Positions 1-7,129 are shown, numbered from the stretch's first letter. The stretch is DNA of 10,933 nucleotides from JAVKBW01 sp964352715 (GCA_964352715.1 CAYGSU010000094.1:1-10933); one strand, 5' to 3'. Notes: generated by a model not told the origin, from the letters alone. Program-made: numbers and translations.

Positions 1-30
1 ACGGACTGATCCGCTGTCGCACACTCATCG

Positions 31-798
31 TTATGGTCGGAACTTCTTGCGTCTTGCCACCACCACAATGAAGCACAGGACTGTCAGCACCAGAATCATG
101 GTTGCCGGCAGCGGCACCGACAGCAGATAGCCGAGATCCTCAAGGGAGGCGAGAGTTGTCCTGCTGATGAATGTATCCGCGCCAATGGTATCCGTCATCA
201 GCTCGTTCGGGCCGCCGGCCCAGGCTTCATCCCACAGGACATTGGCGACACCGGCACCACCGATGACATCGACGGGTACGAAGGCTGCATCCGGATCGAA
301 TTCGGCCCTGTAGGCGGCGAGCGCCCGCGCGCCGGTATAAAGCCCGCTGCCATTGATATAGACATTGTTGAATGTCCACATGGTGCCGAAGCCCATGACA
401 TGGGCCATTTCCCTGACAACAGCGTCGAACAGCGTTCCGTTGTTTTCCAGTGCGGCGAGGTCGCTATTGTCGAAGTTCAGCACGCCGGCCGTCGGCAGCA
501 CGAAGCCGCTTTCGAATATACCCCGTTGCGGGGTAGCCAGCGCCAACGAGCCGCCTTCACCGTCCAAATCGGCCGTGCCGGCCGTGATGACCAGTTCGGT
601 TATCTCGATGCCGGCCCGGTATCCTGCGACATGTCTTTCCCAGAACGACTCCGCTTGTGAAAGCACGGATTGCTGGCTTGCCGACAGACCGTCGGTGAAG
701 ATCAGCCTGATGTCGAATCCGGCGGCGCAGGCAAGGGATGGCAGGGGCAGAAGCACCAGAACGGCGAGGCTACCTCGTATTTTCTTCTGAATGTTCAC
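31..798 (-). CDS. Secreted leishmanolysin-like protein with VPLPA-type sorting tail; probable pseudo-protease
   Basis: About 255 residues from a GTG at 798. The frame stays open to an ATG at 939, but the signal peptide (basic MNIQKKIR, hydrophobic core, ending SLACAA near residue 26) begins only at the GTG, or at a TTG at 804 that has GGA at good spacing, so the 47 extra residues are unlikely. The mature part follows the M8-like exported protein pattern (FDIRLIF, SASQQ, AESFWE, GVLNFD, HVMGFGTMW, NELMT, LEDLGY). The C-terminus has VPLPAT (about 228-233), a membrane segment, then RRKKFRP, as in VPLPA/PEP-CTERM proteins that an exosortase/archaeosortase-type enzyme processes at the envelope. 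Oddity: the expected HExxH is R129-E-M-A-H133, and the third ligand, usually the His of an HW pair, is Leu188-Trp189. Glu130 and His133 remain. Proteolysis is therefore doubtful; binding or structural roles are possible. No exosortase is in the window. Family call is firm, lack of activity is inferred. Confidence 0.82.
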   Translation of the reverse strand: MNIQKKIRGSLAVLVLLPLPSLACAAGFDIRLIFTDGLSASQQSVLSQAESFWERHVAGYRAGIEITELVITAGTADLDGEGGSLALATPQRGIFESGFVLPTAGVLNFDNSDLAALENNGTLFDAVVREMAHVMGFGTMWTFNNVYINGSGLYTGARALAAYRAEFDPDAAFVPVDVIGGAGVANVLWDEAWAGGPNELMTDTIGADTFISRTTLASLEDLGYLLSVPLPATMILVLTVLCFIVVVARRKKFRP

Positions 799-960
799 GA
801 TCAAATCATTTCCAATGAATGCACCCCTGAGGGTGACGGTTGCGCCGATCCACGACGTCGCCTGAGCAACGCCGCAAATAACGAAAGCCGCCCCAGATTC
901 CGCATGCGTCATGCGGTCACTGTTGACGGCCCCATCCATCGAATATGTCCCATAGGTACA

Positions 961-979
961 TTAGCACGGTTCGTGCCAA
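961..979. repeat. Inverted repeat just downstream of the lyase gene
   Basis: TTAGCACG (961-968), GTT loop, CGTGCCAA (972-979): eight pairs if one G-U wobble is allowed. It begins 15 bases past the lyase stop on the minus strand and lies in the 195-bp gap before the sorting-signal protein. No U-run follows on either strand, so it is at best a weak terminator or RNA-end stabiliser, and could be an operator. Confidence 0.35.
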
Positions 980-993
980 CGGCCATGATACTT

Positions 994-2514
994 TTATGAC
1001 GTCTCTTGCGGGCGCCAGGTAAATCTGCCCTGACGCACTGTCCTGGCAAGGCTTTCAATCTCCGTTCCCAGAGGGCGGTCTTCCACCAACAGGGCGACGT
1101 CTTTGCGCACCTGCCGGTACAGGGCTTCGGCCGGGTGTCCCAATTGATCCGCAACGGCCCGCAAATCGATAGCCTGTGCCGCTGCCGTCAGTTCGATGGC
1201 GATCAGCCGGCGGCAGTTTTCAACGCATTGCGCAAGCAGGCGGGCGGATTCCCAGGAATGCGTAAGAGCGTCTTCGATGCCATCGGCATTGAGGCTGGGC
1301 CAGACGGCGACAGGGGTGGCGTCTGCCTGAATTCTGGTCAGGACGGATTCCGTGAGTTTCATGATCGGCGCAAACCCGTTACTGGCGGCAGTGTCACCGG
1401 AAAGGTGCATCGGCAGGTCGGTAAACCGGTTTGCCAACAGCTTGGAAATTCTGGCCGCCTGCAGCGTGGATGTAAGCGACAGCCCGCGACGGACATGGTC
1501 TACCGCCAGCGTAATATGCGGTGTGTGATAATTTCCGGTCGAGATAACCGTGCCGCTGGTGCTGTCGACAACCGGGTTGTCGGTCGCGCAGTTGAGTTCC
1601 GTTTCCAGAGTCCTGCCGGCGGTCTCGAGGGCATCATGCAACGCGCCATGAACCTGGATGATATGGCGGATCGACAGGGGGTCCTGCAGCCGCCTCGCTG
1701 CGCCCGGCTGGTGCAGGCGGCTGCCCTTCAGCAGCAATTCCATATCGTGCTGCACGGCAAGGTCGCCCGGCTGTGGACGCATCTCGACAACCGTCCGCCT
1801 GAAAGGAGTCAGGTTCGCCCTGAAAGCTTCGATGGTCAGGGCTGCCGATGCCTGCATGCTGGCCAGAACCGTTCGCGCTTCGGCAATCGCCAGACCGGCG
1901 AGCGCTGCGGAAAATGCACCGCTGCCGGCAAGCGCGAGACCATCCCTGGGTCCGAGATCGATAGGCGCAAGGTTCGCCTGTTCGAGCGCTTCCGATGCGT
2001 CGAGAATCTCACCAGAACCGTCGGTCATGCAGCCTTCACCCATCAGCGCCAACCCCATCGTCGCGCCGAACAACAGGTCGCTTGACCCGATAGAGCCGAG
2101 GTCGCCGATAACCGGGGTCAGACCGGCGTTGATGCAGTCAGCGAGGTGATGCGCCACTGTCGGCGATGCTCCGGACACTCCCTTGAGGAGCGTGTTTGCG
2201 CGAACGATCATGGCTGCCCGCACCACATTTTCGGGCATCGGGTCACCCATTGTCTGGGCGCGGCCGCGCAGGGTCTGAAGCGAGAATGTCGCCAGTTCCT
2301 CGGGCGAGAGCATTTCCGAAGCGCGGGTGCCGAGCCCGGTTGTAACGCCATAGACGGGGATGTTGTTTTTAATCGCCTGCCGTATTGCGGCATGACCGGC
2401 ATCCATCCTCGCCAGTCCGTCCGGACACAGCGATACACGGCCGCCGGGCTCGGAGACGGCGACAAGCGCTTCCATGCTGAGGTCATTGCCGGTCAGGTTA
2501 AGGGCAGGGGGCAT
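994..2514 (-). CDS. Divergent aromatic amino acid lyase (HAL/PAL fold) lacking a canonical MIO triad
   Basis: 506 residues, the usual bacterial histidine ammonia-lyase length, start ATG with GGAAG about nine bases upstream. Family landmarks run in order: YGVTTGLG (Y55, matching catalytic Tyr53 of HAL), LLKGVSGASP (about 109-118), GSIGSSDL (about 140-147), DGLALAGSG (about 191-199), LQDPLSIR with the conserved Gln and Arg (about 275-282), DNPVV and GNYHT (about 311-330). The triad that cyclises into the electrophilic MIO group is normally Ala-Ser-Gly in GASGDL. Here it reads G-S144-S145-D146-L, one residue short. Other HAL residues are changed too: the Asn of LINGTQ is Gly, the Tyr of QDxYSLR is Leu, the SH pair is Gly-Arg, and the Glu of ASENK is not conserved. 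A true HutH role is unlikely. A cofactor-free elimination, as reported for ergothionase-type lyases that release trimethylamine, would fit; other substrates or a non-catalytic role are open. No other hut genes are adjacent. Confidence 0.85.
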   Translation of the reverse strand: MPPALNLTGNDLSMEALVAVSEPGGRVSLCPDGLARMDAGHAAIRQAIKNNIPVYGVTTGLGTRASEMLSPEELATFSLQTLRGRAQTMGDPMPENVVRAAMIVRANTLLKGVSGASPTVAHHLADCINAGLTPVIGDLGSIGSSDLLFGATMGLALMGEGCMTDGSGEILDASEALEQANLAPIDLGPRDGLALAGSGAFSAALAGLAIAEARTVLASMQASAALTIEAFRANLTPFRRTVVEMRPQPGDLAVQHDMELLLKGSRLHQPGAARRLQDPLSIRHIIQVHGALHDALETAGRTLETELNCATDNPVVDSTSGTVISTGNYHTPHITLAVDHVRRGLSLTSTLQAARISKLLANRFTDLPMHLSGDTAASNGFAPIMKLTESVLTRIQADATPVAVWPSLNADGIEDALTHSWESARLLAQCVENCRRLIAIELTAAAQAIDLRAVADQLGHPAEALYRQVRKDVALLVEDRPLGTEIESLARTVRQGRFTWRPQETS

Positions 2515-2632
2515 ATTGTTCTGCTTCCGGTCTGGGTCTGTTGACCTATTGCACTACAGTTCGCATCGGCAATCGACAAGTCTCCAGAATACGGCGACAA
2601 TCACGCCGATTCAGCACAGGAGGATGGTACGG
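2515..2632. promoter_or_regulatory. Divergent intergenic region between lyase and SDR
   Basis: 118 bp separate the two divergent starts, so both promoters must lie here or inside the genes. A TTGACC at 2541-2546 on the plus strand has no good -10 at normal spacing. A short inverted repeat CGGCG/CGCCG (2592-2596 and 2604-2608, 7-base loop) is the only symmetric element I see. No confident sigma70 promoter could be picked by eye on either strand; a regulator outside the window is likely. Confidence 0.4.
2618..2623 (+). promoter_or_regulatory. Ribosome binding site deciding the SDR start
   Basis: A perfect AGGAGG abuts an in-frame ATG at 2624, too close for initiation there, but sits nine bases before the in-frame GTG at 2633. 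This favours GTG as the start, and the protein then begins MRFSGKRVLVTGG like typical short-chain dehydrogenases. Confidence 0.7.
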
Positions 2633-3388
2633 GTGAGATTCAGCGGCAAACGTGTATTGGTAACCGGCGGCGCCCGGGGAATTGGGGCGGGGATCGCCAA
2701 AGCCTTCGCAGTTGAGGGCGCGACTGTCGCGATTAATGCGCGCTCGGAAGCGACGCTGGCAGAACGCTGTGAGAAAGATGGCGTGGACTACATCCGCGTC
2801 GCCGGGAAAATCGGACCGAGAGACGCCTGCTTCGATATGGTGAACCGGGCTGTTGATGCCCTGGGCGGCCTCGATGTACTGATCGCCAATGCGGGCATCT
2901 TCAACGAGGTGCCGTTTGAAGAGGTGACTCAGGAGGAATTCGACGACAACATTTCCGTTAATCTGGGTGGCGTTTTCTTTTGTGCGCAGGCGGCAATGCC
3001 GGCGCTGAAGAAAAGCAAGGGTAATATCGTGGCGATCTCGTCGGATGCGGCGATCATCTCCTACAGCGCCTCGACCGCCTATTGTGCGGCGAAAGGCGGG
3101 GTTAACAGCCTGGTGCGGGCACTGGCCGTCGGCTATGCGGCGCATCCGGTTCGGGTGAACTGTGTCTGCCCCGGCAATGTCGAAACGGACATGATGCAGC
3201 AGACTGCAGCTGAAGCGGGTGATGCAGAGAGCTACCTGCAACAGGCGCGTGACCGTGCTCCGGCGCGTCGCATGGGAACGCCGGCGGAGATCGCAGCAGC
3301 GGTTCTTTATCTGGCATCCGACGATGCGGGTTACACGACCGGTGTATCCCTGCCGATAGACGGCGGCGGCATTGCCGGGTTTGACTGA
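2633..3388 (+). CDS. Short-chain dehydrogenase/reductase (classical SDR, FabG-like)
   Basis: 251 residues from the GTG, the standard classical SDR length. The cofactor-binding TGGARGIG is at 11-18, the NAG motif at 86-88, the catalytic Ser near 136-137 (VAISS), and Tyr150/Lys154 form the YxxxK pair in AYCAAKGG. The CPGNVETDM segment and a C-terminal IDGGG follow the family. NAR at the end of the second strand (about 35-37), with a basic residue, suggests NADP(H), but this is a weak guide. It is a soluble oxidoreductase of an alcohol/ketone pair; the substrate cannot be read. It diverges from the lyase across a shared gap and may act on a product of that pathway. A longer in-frame extension reaches back to 2474 but would overlap the lyase start and adds non-family sequence, so it is rejected. 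Confidence 0.88.
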   Translation: MRFSGKRVLVTGGARGIGAGIAKAFAVEGATVAINARSEATLAERCEKDGVDYIRVAGKIGPRDACFDMVNRAVDALGGLDVLIANAGIFNEVPFEEVTQEEFDDNISVNLGGVFFCAQAAMPALKKSKGNIVAISSDAAIISYSASTAYCAAKGGVNSLVRALAVGYAAHPVRVNCVCPGNVETDMMQQTAAEAGDAESYLQQARDRAPARRMGTPAEIAAAVLYLASDDAGYTTGVSLPIDGGGIAGFD

Positions 3389-3405
3389 AGTTAGTTTGGC
3401 AAAGT

Positions 3406-3426
3406 CGCGCGGATGTCAGCCGCGCG
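3406..3426. terminator. GC-rich hairpin between convergent genes (weak terminator candidate)
   Basis: CGCGCGG (3406-3412), 7-base loop, CCGCGCG (3420-3426). It lies between the SDR stop at 3388 and the convergent membrane gene, and covers that gene's TGA at 3416-3418. No clear U-run follows on either strand (only CTTTG on the minus strand), so intrinsic termination is uncertain. It is the only hairpin I see at this convergent junction. Confidence 0.35.
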
Positions 3427-5662
3427 TCAACTGTTTCCGATTTAAAGCAATCGCCGCCGCGGCCGCACCGAAAACGAACCAGAATGTCCGTTGATACGCC
3501 ATGTCGTGGAGAACGCCGAAAGCTGCAAATACAATGACGCAGTTCATCAGATACAGGGTCGGTGTGGACAATGCCCGGAACCCGGACTTGTATAGTCGGT
3601 GCACGTGAATGACAGGCAGGCTCAACACGATGGCCGCGCCGATAATGCCGAATTCAGCCAGGATCCAGACCGGTGTTGAATGGATCACCAGAATGCCGCC
3701 ACCACCGGATTCAATGCCCTTGGCGACAAAAGCACCGAGGCCGCCGCCTATAAGCAGGTTTTCCCGCCAGATTTGAAGACCTTCTGTGATGCTCATCCAT
3801 CGTTCGGTAAGGCCGGATTCCGCAAAATTGTTTATAGTGATCGGATTAATAACAATAGCATCGGAGGGGTTGCCCGTTATGATTGTCGTGAGCCAGATAA
3901 TGATATCCGGCAAATATTCCACGCCAATTCCGATAGTAATTGAAATCAGCAGGCATTTGATAACGAACTGTCGGTCGAGCTGCGGCAAAAACAGACCAAT
4001 CGTTAATAGCAGCGTTGCGATAGCCAGACCGGTTCTGGACTGTGTTGCCCAGATACCGAACAGGATGATTCCCACCAGCAAATGCCACAAGTTTCCGGCC
4101 GCCGATTGCGACAAGGTCCGGGAAAAGGCAATGGCGCCCGCCAGTGAGATCAGCAACTGGAAACAGAAGGCGTTTCTGTTGAAAGCAAAACCTTCGAGAT
4201 TGGTCGGCATTTCCTGGAGCTTGCCGACGGATAGATAATAACCTTTTTTGATTACCCAGAACACAACGATGGTCGATACCGTAACGATCATAACCTGGAC
4301 CAGCCGCTGTAGCCCATGATCACCAAACTTTCTGGCATAGGCGGCGCCAATACAAAAATACCCCAACAGAATGAACCATCCGACCAGCCTGTTGGTCAGC
4401 GCCCAATCTAATACACCATAAAGGTAATATCCGTGCAGGAACCCGAGCAGGATCATGGTTGTCAGGCCTGCAAGCCATAGCGACACCGAAACCCCGACGG
4501 TGAAGACGAGGGATCGGGACTGCAGCAGCATCAATGCTGTAGATAACAGACCGAGCACGGCAAGAGGGTCGGCGAGGTTAACATTCAGAAGAGTTGTTCC
4601 AAACTGCGTGTGAACCTGAAAGAAGATCAGGATTGCGACGAGCGTTCCGGCAGCGAGGCTGATCCAGAGCATCGGCCCGGAAGATACGTCCGGCGGGATG
4701 ATCGTCGGCTGATCGTCCGTTTCGTGTTCCTTTTCCGATTCGGCTGGTGAAGCCGCCCCTGATTTTAACGCGCCAGGCACCAGAAACAGCCCGTTCAACA
4801 GAACCATTATCGTCGCGCACAGGCCAACAAGAACCGATATCGAGACGGCTGTCGCGGGGTCAACGCCAAGGTGTCCCAGCGCGTAGACAGATGCGACTTC
4901 TCTGACGCCCCAGCCGTTGACCGAAATCGGCATGCTGGCGGCAAAGCTGATGATGGCTGCTGCGGCGATGATCTCAAGATTTGATGCCTCGACGCCGACC
5001 CCTTTCGATGCCGCAAGATAGACAAACAACATTAGCAGTTGGGTGAGAAGAGTTAACAAAAACAGAACTGTTCCTGACGATAGAACTGACCTGTTCATGA
5101 AGCGTGACAGCAAATCGCGTTCTTTTTGGTCTTTTAGTAGAAACAACAGAATTGTCATCACCAGTGCAACAACGCCCGAAATGCTCAGCAGGTTTGATTT
5201 CTGCAAGAGAGTACTGAATTCCGAAAACCCGAACAGCATGACGGAGCCGGCTACAAAAAGTGAGCCTGCTACAATGACCAGCAACAGCCGTTCTATAGCG
5301 GTTATGGCCGCGACGGTGGCAGGGTCGATTCCATACCGCCGCAGGGTATAGAACCTGCCCGCCATGGTGCCGAGCAGGTTGATGACCACCAGACTTGATA
5401 GCAGTCCGGCAGCGTTTGCCCGGATCGCGACGACGAAAGGAATTTCAAAGCCGGCAGTTCGAATCTGAAGATACAATCTGACGGTAACCAGCACCATGTT
5501 ACCGGCGATAAGGGCGAAAAGGATCAGCAAGACAGGCAAGGACAAGTCAGAATAGCCGGTCGCAATTTCCGATAGATCGACCTGGTAAAGGACAAGGCCC
5601 AGCAACCCGATCGATATGACCATCGCCAGGATTTTTTTTGCGTGTATCCGAAGATAATCCAT
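3416..5662 (-). CDS. Fused UPF0104/LPG-synthase-TM and O-antigen ligase/polymerase-like membrane protein
   Basis: 748 residues, almost entirely hydrophobic helices with one charged break. Residues 1-300 match the LPG-synthase transmembrane/UPF0104 (AglD/MprF-N-like) family: about eight helices, a conserved ERLLLV stretch (124-129), and the hallmark SVNGWGVRE at 247-255. A polar linker (about 301-330, rich in Glu, Asp, Ser and Pro) leads to a second set of helices. That half has O-antigen ligase/Wzy features: NRNAF at 495-499, QSRTGLA at 541-547, a large loop with RWxSITEG and LLIGGGLGAF (about 621-645), then HSTPVWILAEFGIIG at 661-675. The second half probably ligates or polymerises lipid-linked glycans on the periplasmic face; the first may help lipid-carrier movement. 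Normally these are separate proteins of about 300 and 400 residues. The start has only a weak AAGG far upstream. Composition is visibly less GC-rich than its neighbours. Domain calls are good; substrate is unknown. Confidence 0.82.
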   Translation of the reverse strand: MDYLRIHAKKILAMVISIGLLGLVLYQVDLSEIATGYSDLSLPVLLILFALIAGNMVLVTVRLYLQIRTAGFEIPFVVAIRANAAGLLSSLVVINLLGTMAGRFYTLRRYGIDPATVAAITAIERLLLVIVAGSLFVAGSVMLFGFSEFSTLLQKSNLLSISGVVALVMTILLFLLKDQKERDLLSRFMNRSVLSSGTVLFLLTLLTQLLMLFVYLAASKGVGVEASNLEIIAAAAIISFAASMPISVNGWGVREVASVYALGHLGVDPATAVSISVLVGLCATIMVLLNGLFLVPGALKSGAASPAESEKEHETDDQPTIIPPDVSSGPMLWISLAAGTLVAILIFFQVHTQFGTTLLNVNLADPLAVLGLLSTALMLLQSRSLVFTVGVSVSLWLAGLTTMILLGFLHGYYLYGVLDWALTNRLVGWFILLGYFCIGAAYARKFGDHGLQRLVQVMIVTVSTIVVFWVIKKGYYLSVGKLQEMPTNLEGFAFNRNAFCFQLLISLAGAIAFSRTLSQSAAGNLWHLLVGIILFGIWATQSRTGLAIATLLLTIGLFLPQLDRQFVIKCLLISITIGIGVEYLPDIIIWLTTIITGNPSDAIVINPITINNFAESGLTERWMSITEGLQIWRENLLIGGGLGAFVAKGIESGGGGILVIHSTPVWILAEFGIIGAAIVLSLPVIHVHRLYKSGFRALSTPTLYLMNCVIVFAAFGVLHDMAYQRTFWFVFGAAAAAIALNRKQLTRG

Positions 5663-5724
5663 ACAGAAAGACAGCCTTAGGATACCGAATTTTTGTCGGC
5701 ATCAATTGGTCAAACGACACCAGG

Positions 5725-5743
5725 CTTCTGATTGCCTCAGAAG
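5725..5743. repeat. Perfect inverted repeat 1 of 3 in the gap
   Basis: CTTCTGA (5725-5731), TTGCC loop, TCAGAAG (5737-5743). It lies 63 bases upstream of the membrane-protein start on the minus strand. No adjacent T-run, so more likely an operator or leader hairpin than a terminator. Confidence 0.5.
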
Positions 5744-5758
5744 ATCAGAGCCGGTTTT

Positions 5759-5774
5759 TGTCACGATAGTGACA
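5759..5774. repeat. Perfect inverted repeat 2 of 3, operator-like palindrome
   Basis: TGTCACGATAGTGACA is a perfect 6-4-6 palindrome. It is nested inside a wider pair GGTTTTTG (5753-5760) and CAAAAACC (5792-5799), whose inner ends share the first two bases. Either a dyad operator for a dimeric repressor or part of a stem in the leader of the membrane-protein gene. Confidence 0.5.
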
Positions 5775-5824
5775 TTGGCCGATTCTCCAATCAAAAACCC
5801 GTTGCGTGTTTGCGCTATAAAGCT

Positions 5825-5843
5825 TGATCCGTATGGCGGATCA
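5825..5843. terminator. Hairpin 3 of 3, candidate terminator of the Rieske gene
   Basis: TGATCCG (5825-5831), TATGG loop, CGGATCA (5837-5843), a perfect 7-bp stem starting 15 bases after the oxygenase stop on the minus strand. It is followed on that strand by AGCTTTATAG, a poor U-run, so it may be a weak intrinsic terminator or an mRNA 3' stabiliser. Confidence 0.45.
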
Positions 5844-5857
5844 CACAATCGACAGTA

Positions 5858-7045
5858 TCAGCTTGTCCGTCCGTTTACGGCATCTCGAACCAGCTTCTGA
5901 AAATAATGGACGCCATGTTCACCGAGTCCCGAATTCTCCGGGTGATACATGAACCGCCCGGCCCGATAGCCGCGCGACCGCAATCCCTGCTGACAGCCGA
6001 TGTTGAGTGAGGCGTCTTCCGGGCCGAGTCCGTGGTTGAACCATTCCATCCCTTCAAGGGTTGTCTTGTCGTCGCCTTCGCCCGGAACGAAATAGTACTT
6101 GTTCTCGACCCGGCACTTTTCCGGACCTTCCGGGATCACGAGAAAGACGGAAATCATATTCATGTTCGGCCAGTTGTAGATCAGGCAGTCCGGCGACAGG
6201 AACAGGGTGATGAACGCGCTGGACTTTCCGGCGTTTTCATCTTCCGGCAGGCTATAAGGTGCTTTTTCGATGTTGCCGCGTGGCGCCCTCAATTCGATCC
6301 AGTTTTCGAAGATGTTGGTTTCGCCCTTTGACGGATCGACCAGATCGCAAAGCGTCCGGTGATAGTCGCCTGAATAGGCAAAGTGATACCCTTCAAGAGC
6401 GTTCTCGACGACAACCTTCCAGTTGGCGTCGATTTCATAAACCTGTTCCTCCGCAAATGCGACCTTGTCCAGGTCCTTGAAACTGTTGTTCATTTTTTCA
6501 GCATAGCCCGGGGCGAATGTTTCCATCGGAGGGGCGTTCTGATCCACATTCACGAAAATGAAGCCGGCGAATTCCTGCAGGCGCACTTCTGCCAGATTGT
6601 AGGCTTCGGGGTCGAAACCAGCGACATGCTCGCTCTGCGGTGCCTTGCGGAACTTGCCGTCTGACGTGTAGGACCAGGAATGGTACGGGCACACGATGGC
6701 ATGCTTGGCGTTGCCGCGGCCGTCCAGCAACTTGTGTGCCCGGTGCTGGCAGACATTGAAAAATGCGCGCAGCTTCTTGTCCTTGCCGCGAATTACGAAA
6801 ATCGGCTCTTCAAGGATGGTCAGCGTCATGTAGTCGCCCGGCTTAGGCAGGTCATTTGAATGGCCGGCGAACCGCCAGGACCGATAGAAAATAGCTTCCT
6901 TTTCAGCGTCGAAAACAGCCTTGTCGGTGTACCAGAAGGAGGGCAGGGTCCAGGATGTCTTGTAGTCCTCACCGAAATCGCCTTCATCGAAGGGCCGGGT
7001 TGCTGTCGGTGCTGCTTCACTGATTGGCTGTACGACGTGGTTCAT
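5858..7045 (-). CDS. Rieske non-heme iron oxygenase, alpha subunit (CntA/GbcA-like)
   Basis: 395 residues, with AGGAGG five bases before the ATG. The Rieske 2Fe-2S ligands are C99/H101 in NVCQHRAH and C119/H122 in CPYHSW. The catalytic domain has NWKVVVENALEGYH with Glu218 in the bridging position and His221; the next His is H229, giving H-x7-H rather than the common H-x4-H. D344 in PEDASLN is the likely third iron ligand, followed by the family tail (QQGLRSRGY, GR, EHGVHYFQ). Glutamate at the bridging site and this tail point to the branch that oxidises quaternary or methylated amines (carnitine monooxygenase CntA, glycine betaine demethylase GbcA, stachydrine demethylase). It probably hydroxylates an N-methyl or adjacent carbon in the cytoplasm with NAD(P)H electrons from a separate reductase, none of which is in the window. 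Transcribed divergently from the AraC regulator. Substrate is inferred only by family. Confidence 0.88.
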   Translation of the reverse strand: MNHVVQPISEAAPTATRPFDEGDFGEDYKTSWTLPSFWYTDKAVFDAEKEAIFYRSWRFAGHSNDLPKPGDYMTLTILEEPIFVIRGKDKKLRAFFNVCQHRAHKLLDGRGNAKHAIVCPYHSWSYTSDGKFRKAPQSEHVAGFDPEAYNLAEVRLQEFAGFIFVNVDQNAPPMETFAPGYAEKMNNSFKDLDKVAFAEEQVYEIDANWKVVVENALEGYHFAYSGDYHRTLCDLVDPSKGETNIFENWIELRAPRGNIEKAPYSLPEDENAGKSSAFITLFLSPDCLIYNWPNMNMISVFLVIPEGPEKCRVENKYYFVPGEGDDKTTLEGMEWFNHGLGPEDASLNIGCQQGLRSRGYRAGRFMYHPENSGLGEHGVHYFQKLVRDAVNGRTS

Positions 7046-7099
7046 GTCTTCCTCCTGATGGAACTGAACAAAATCTACTGCCTGCTGGGCGTTCTGATC

Positions 7100-7119
7100 A
7101 TTGTATTATCGACAATAAT
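7100..7119. promoter_or_regulatory. AT-rich overlapping palindromes, probable operator
   Basis: Two overlapping inverted repeats: ATTGT (7100-7104)/ACAAT (7112-7116), and ATTAT (7105-7109)/ATAAT (7115-7119). They lie in the 111-bp gap between divergent oxygenase and regulator genes, under the predicted -35 of the regulator and the predicted -10 of the oxygenase. A binding site that controls both promoters is the natural reading; the bound protein is inferred to be the adjacent AraC member. Confidence 0.45.
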
Positions 7120-7129
7120 GATGTCGTAA
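7100..7129 (-). promoter_or_regulatory. Possible promoter of the Rieske gene
   Basis: Read on the minus strand: TTACGA (complement of 7124-7129), 18-bp spacer, TACAAT (complement of 7100-7105). The -10 is good and the -35 poor, which suits a promoter that needs an activator. Confidence 0.35.

Noticed and set aside
1..30. Terminator downstream of the first gene
   Set aside because: No hairpin or T-run in the 30 bases available.
31..798. Lipoprotein reading of the signal peptide because of the Cys in SLAC
   Set aside because: The residue at -3 is Ser, not Leu/Val/Ile, so it is a poor lipobox, and an Ala-type cleavage site follows directly.
799..939. N-terminal extension of the sorting-signal protein to an ATG at 939
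   Set aside because: The clear signal peptide begins only near 798-804; the extra 47 residues have no family features and would bury it.
1006..2085. 359-codon plus-strand frame inside the lyase gene
   Set aside because: Antisense shadow of a well-supported lyase; Arg/Gly/Gln-rich composition with no recognisable motif.
994..2514. Calling the lyase HutH (histidine ammonia-lyase)
   Set aside because: The MIO triad and several HAL-specific residues are missing and no hutU, hutI or hutG is next to it.
2546..3241. 231-codon minus-strand frame opposite the SDR
   Set aside because: The SDR has all its motifs in frame; the antisense frame is His/Arg-rich without domain features.
5706..5900. 64-codon plus-strand frame in the hairpin-rich gap
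   Set aside because: No ribosome binding site, runs into the oxygenase 3' end, and its sequence follows the inverted repeats rather than protein constraint.
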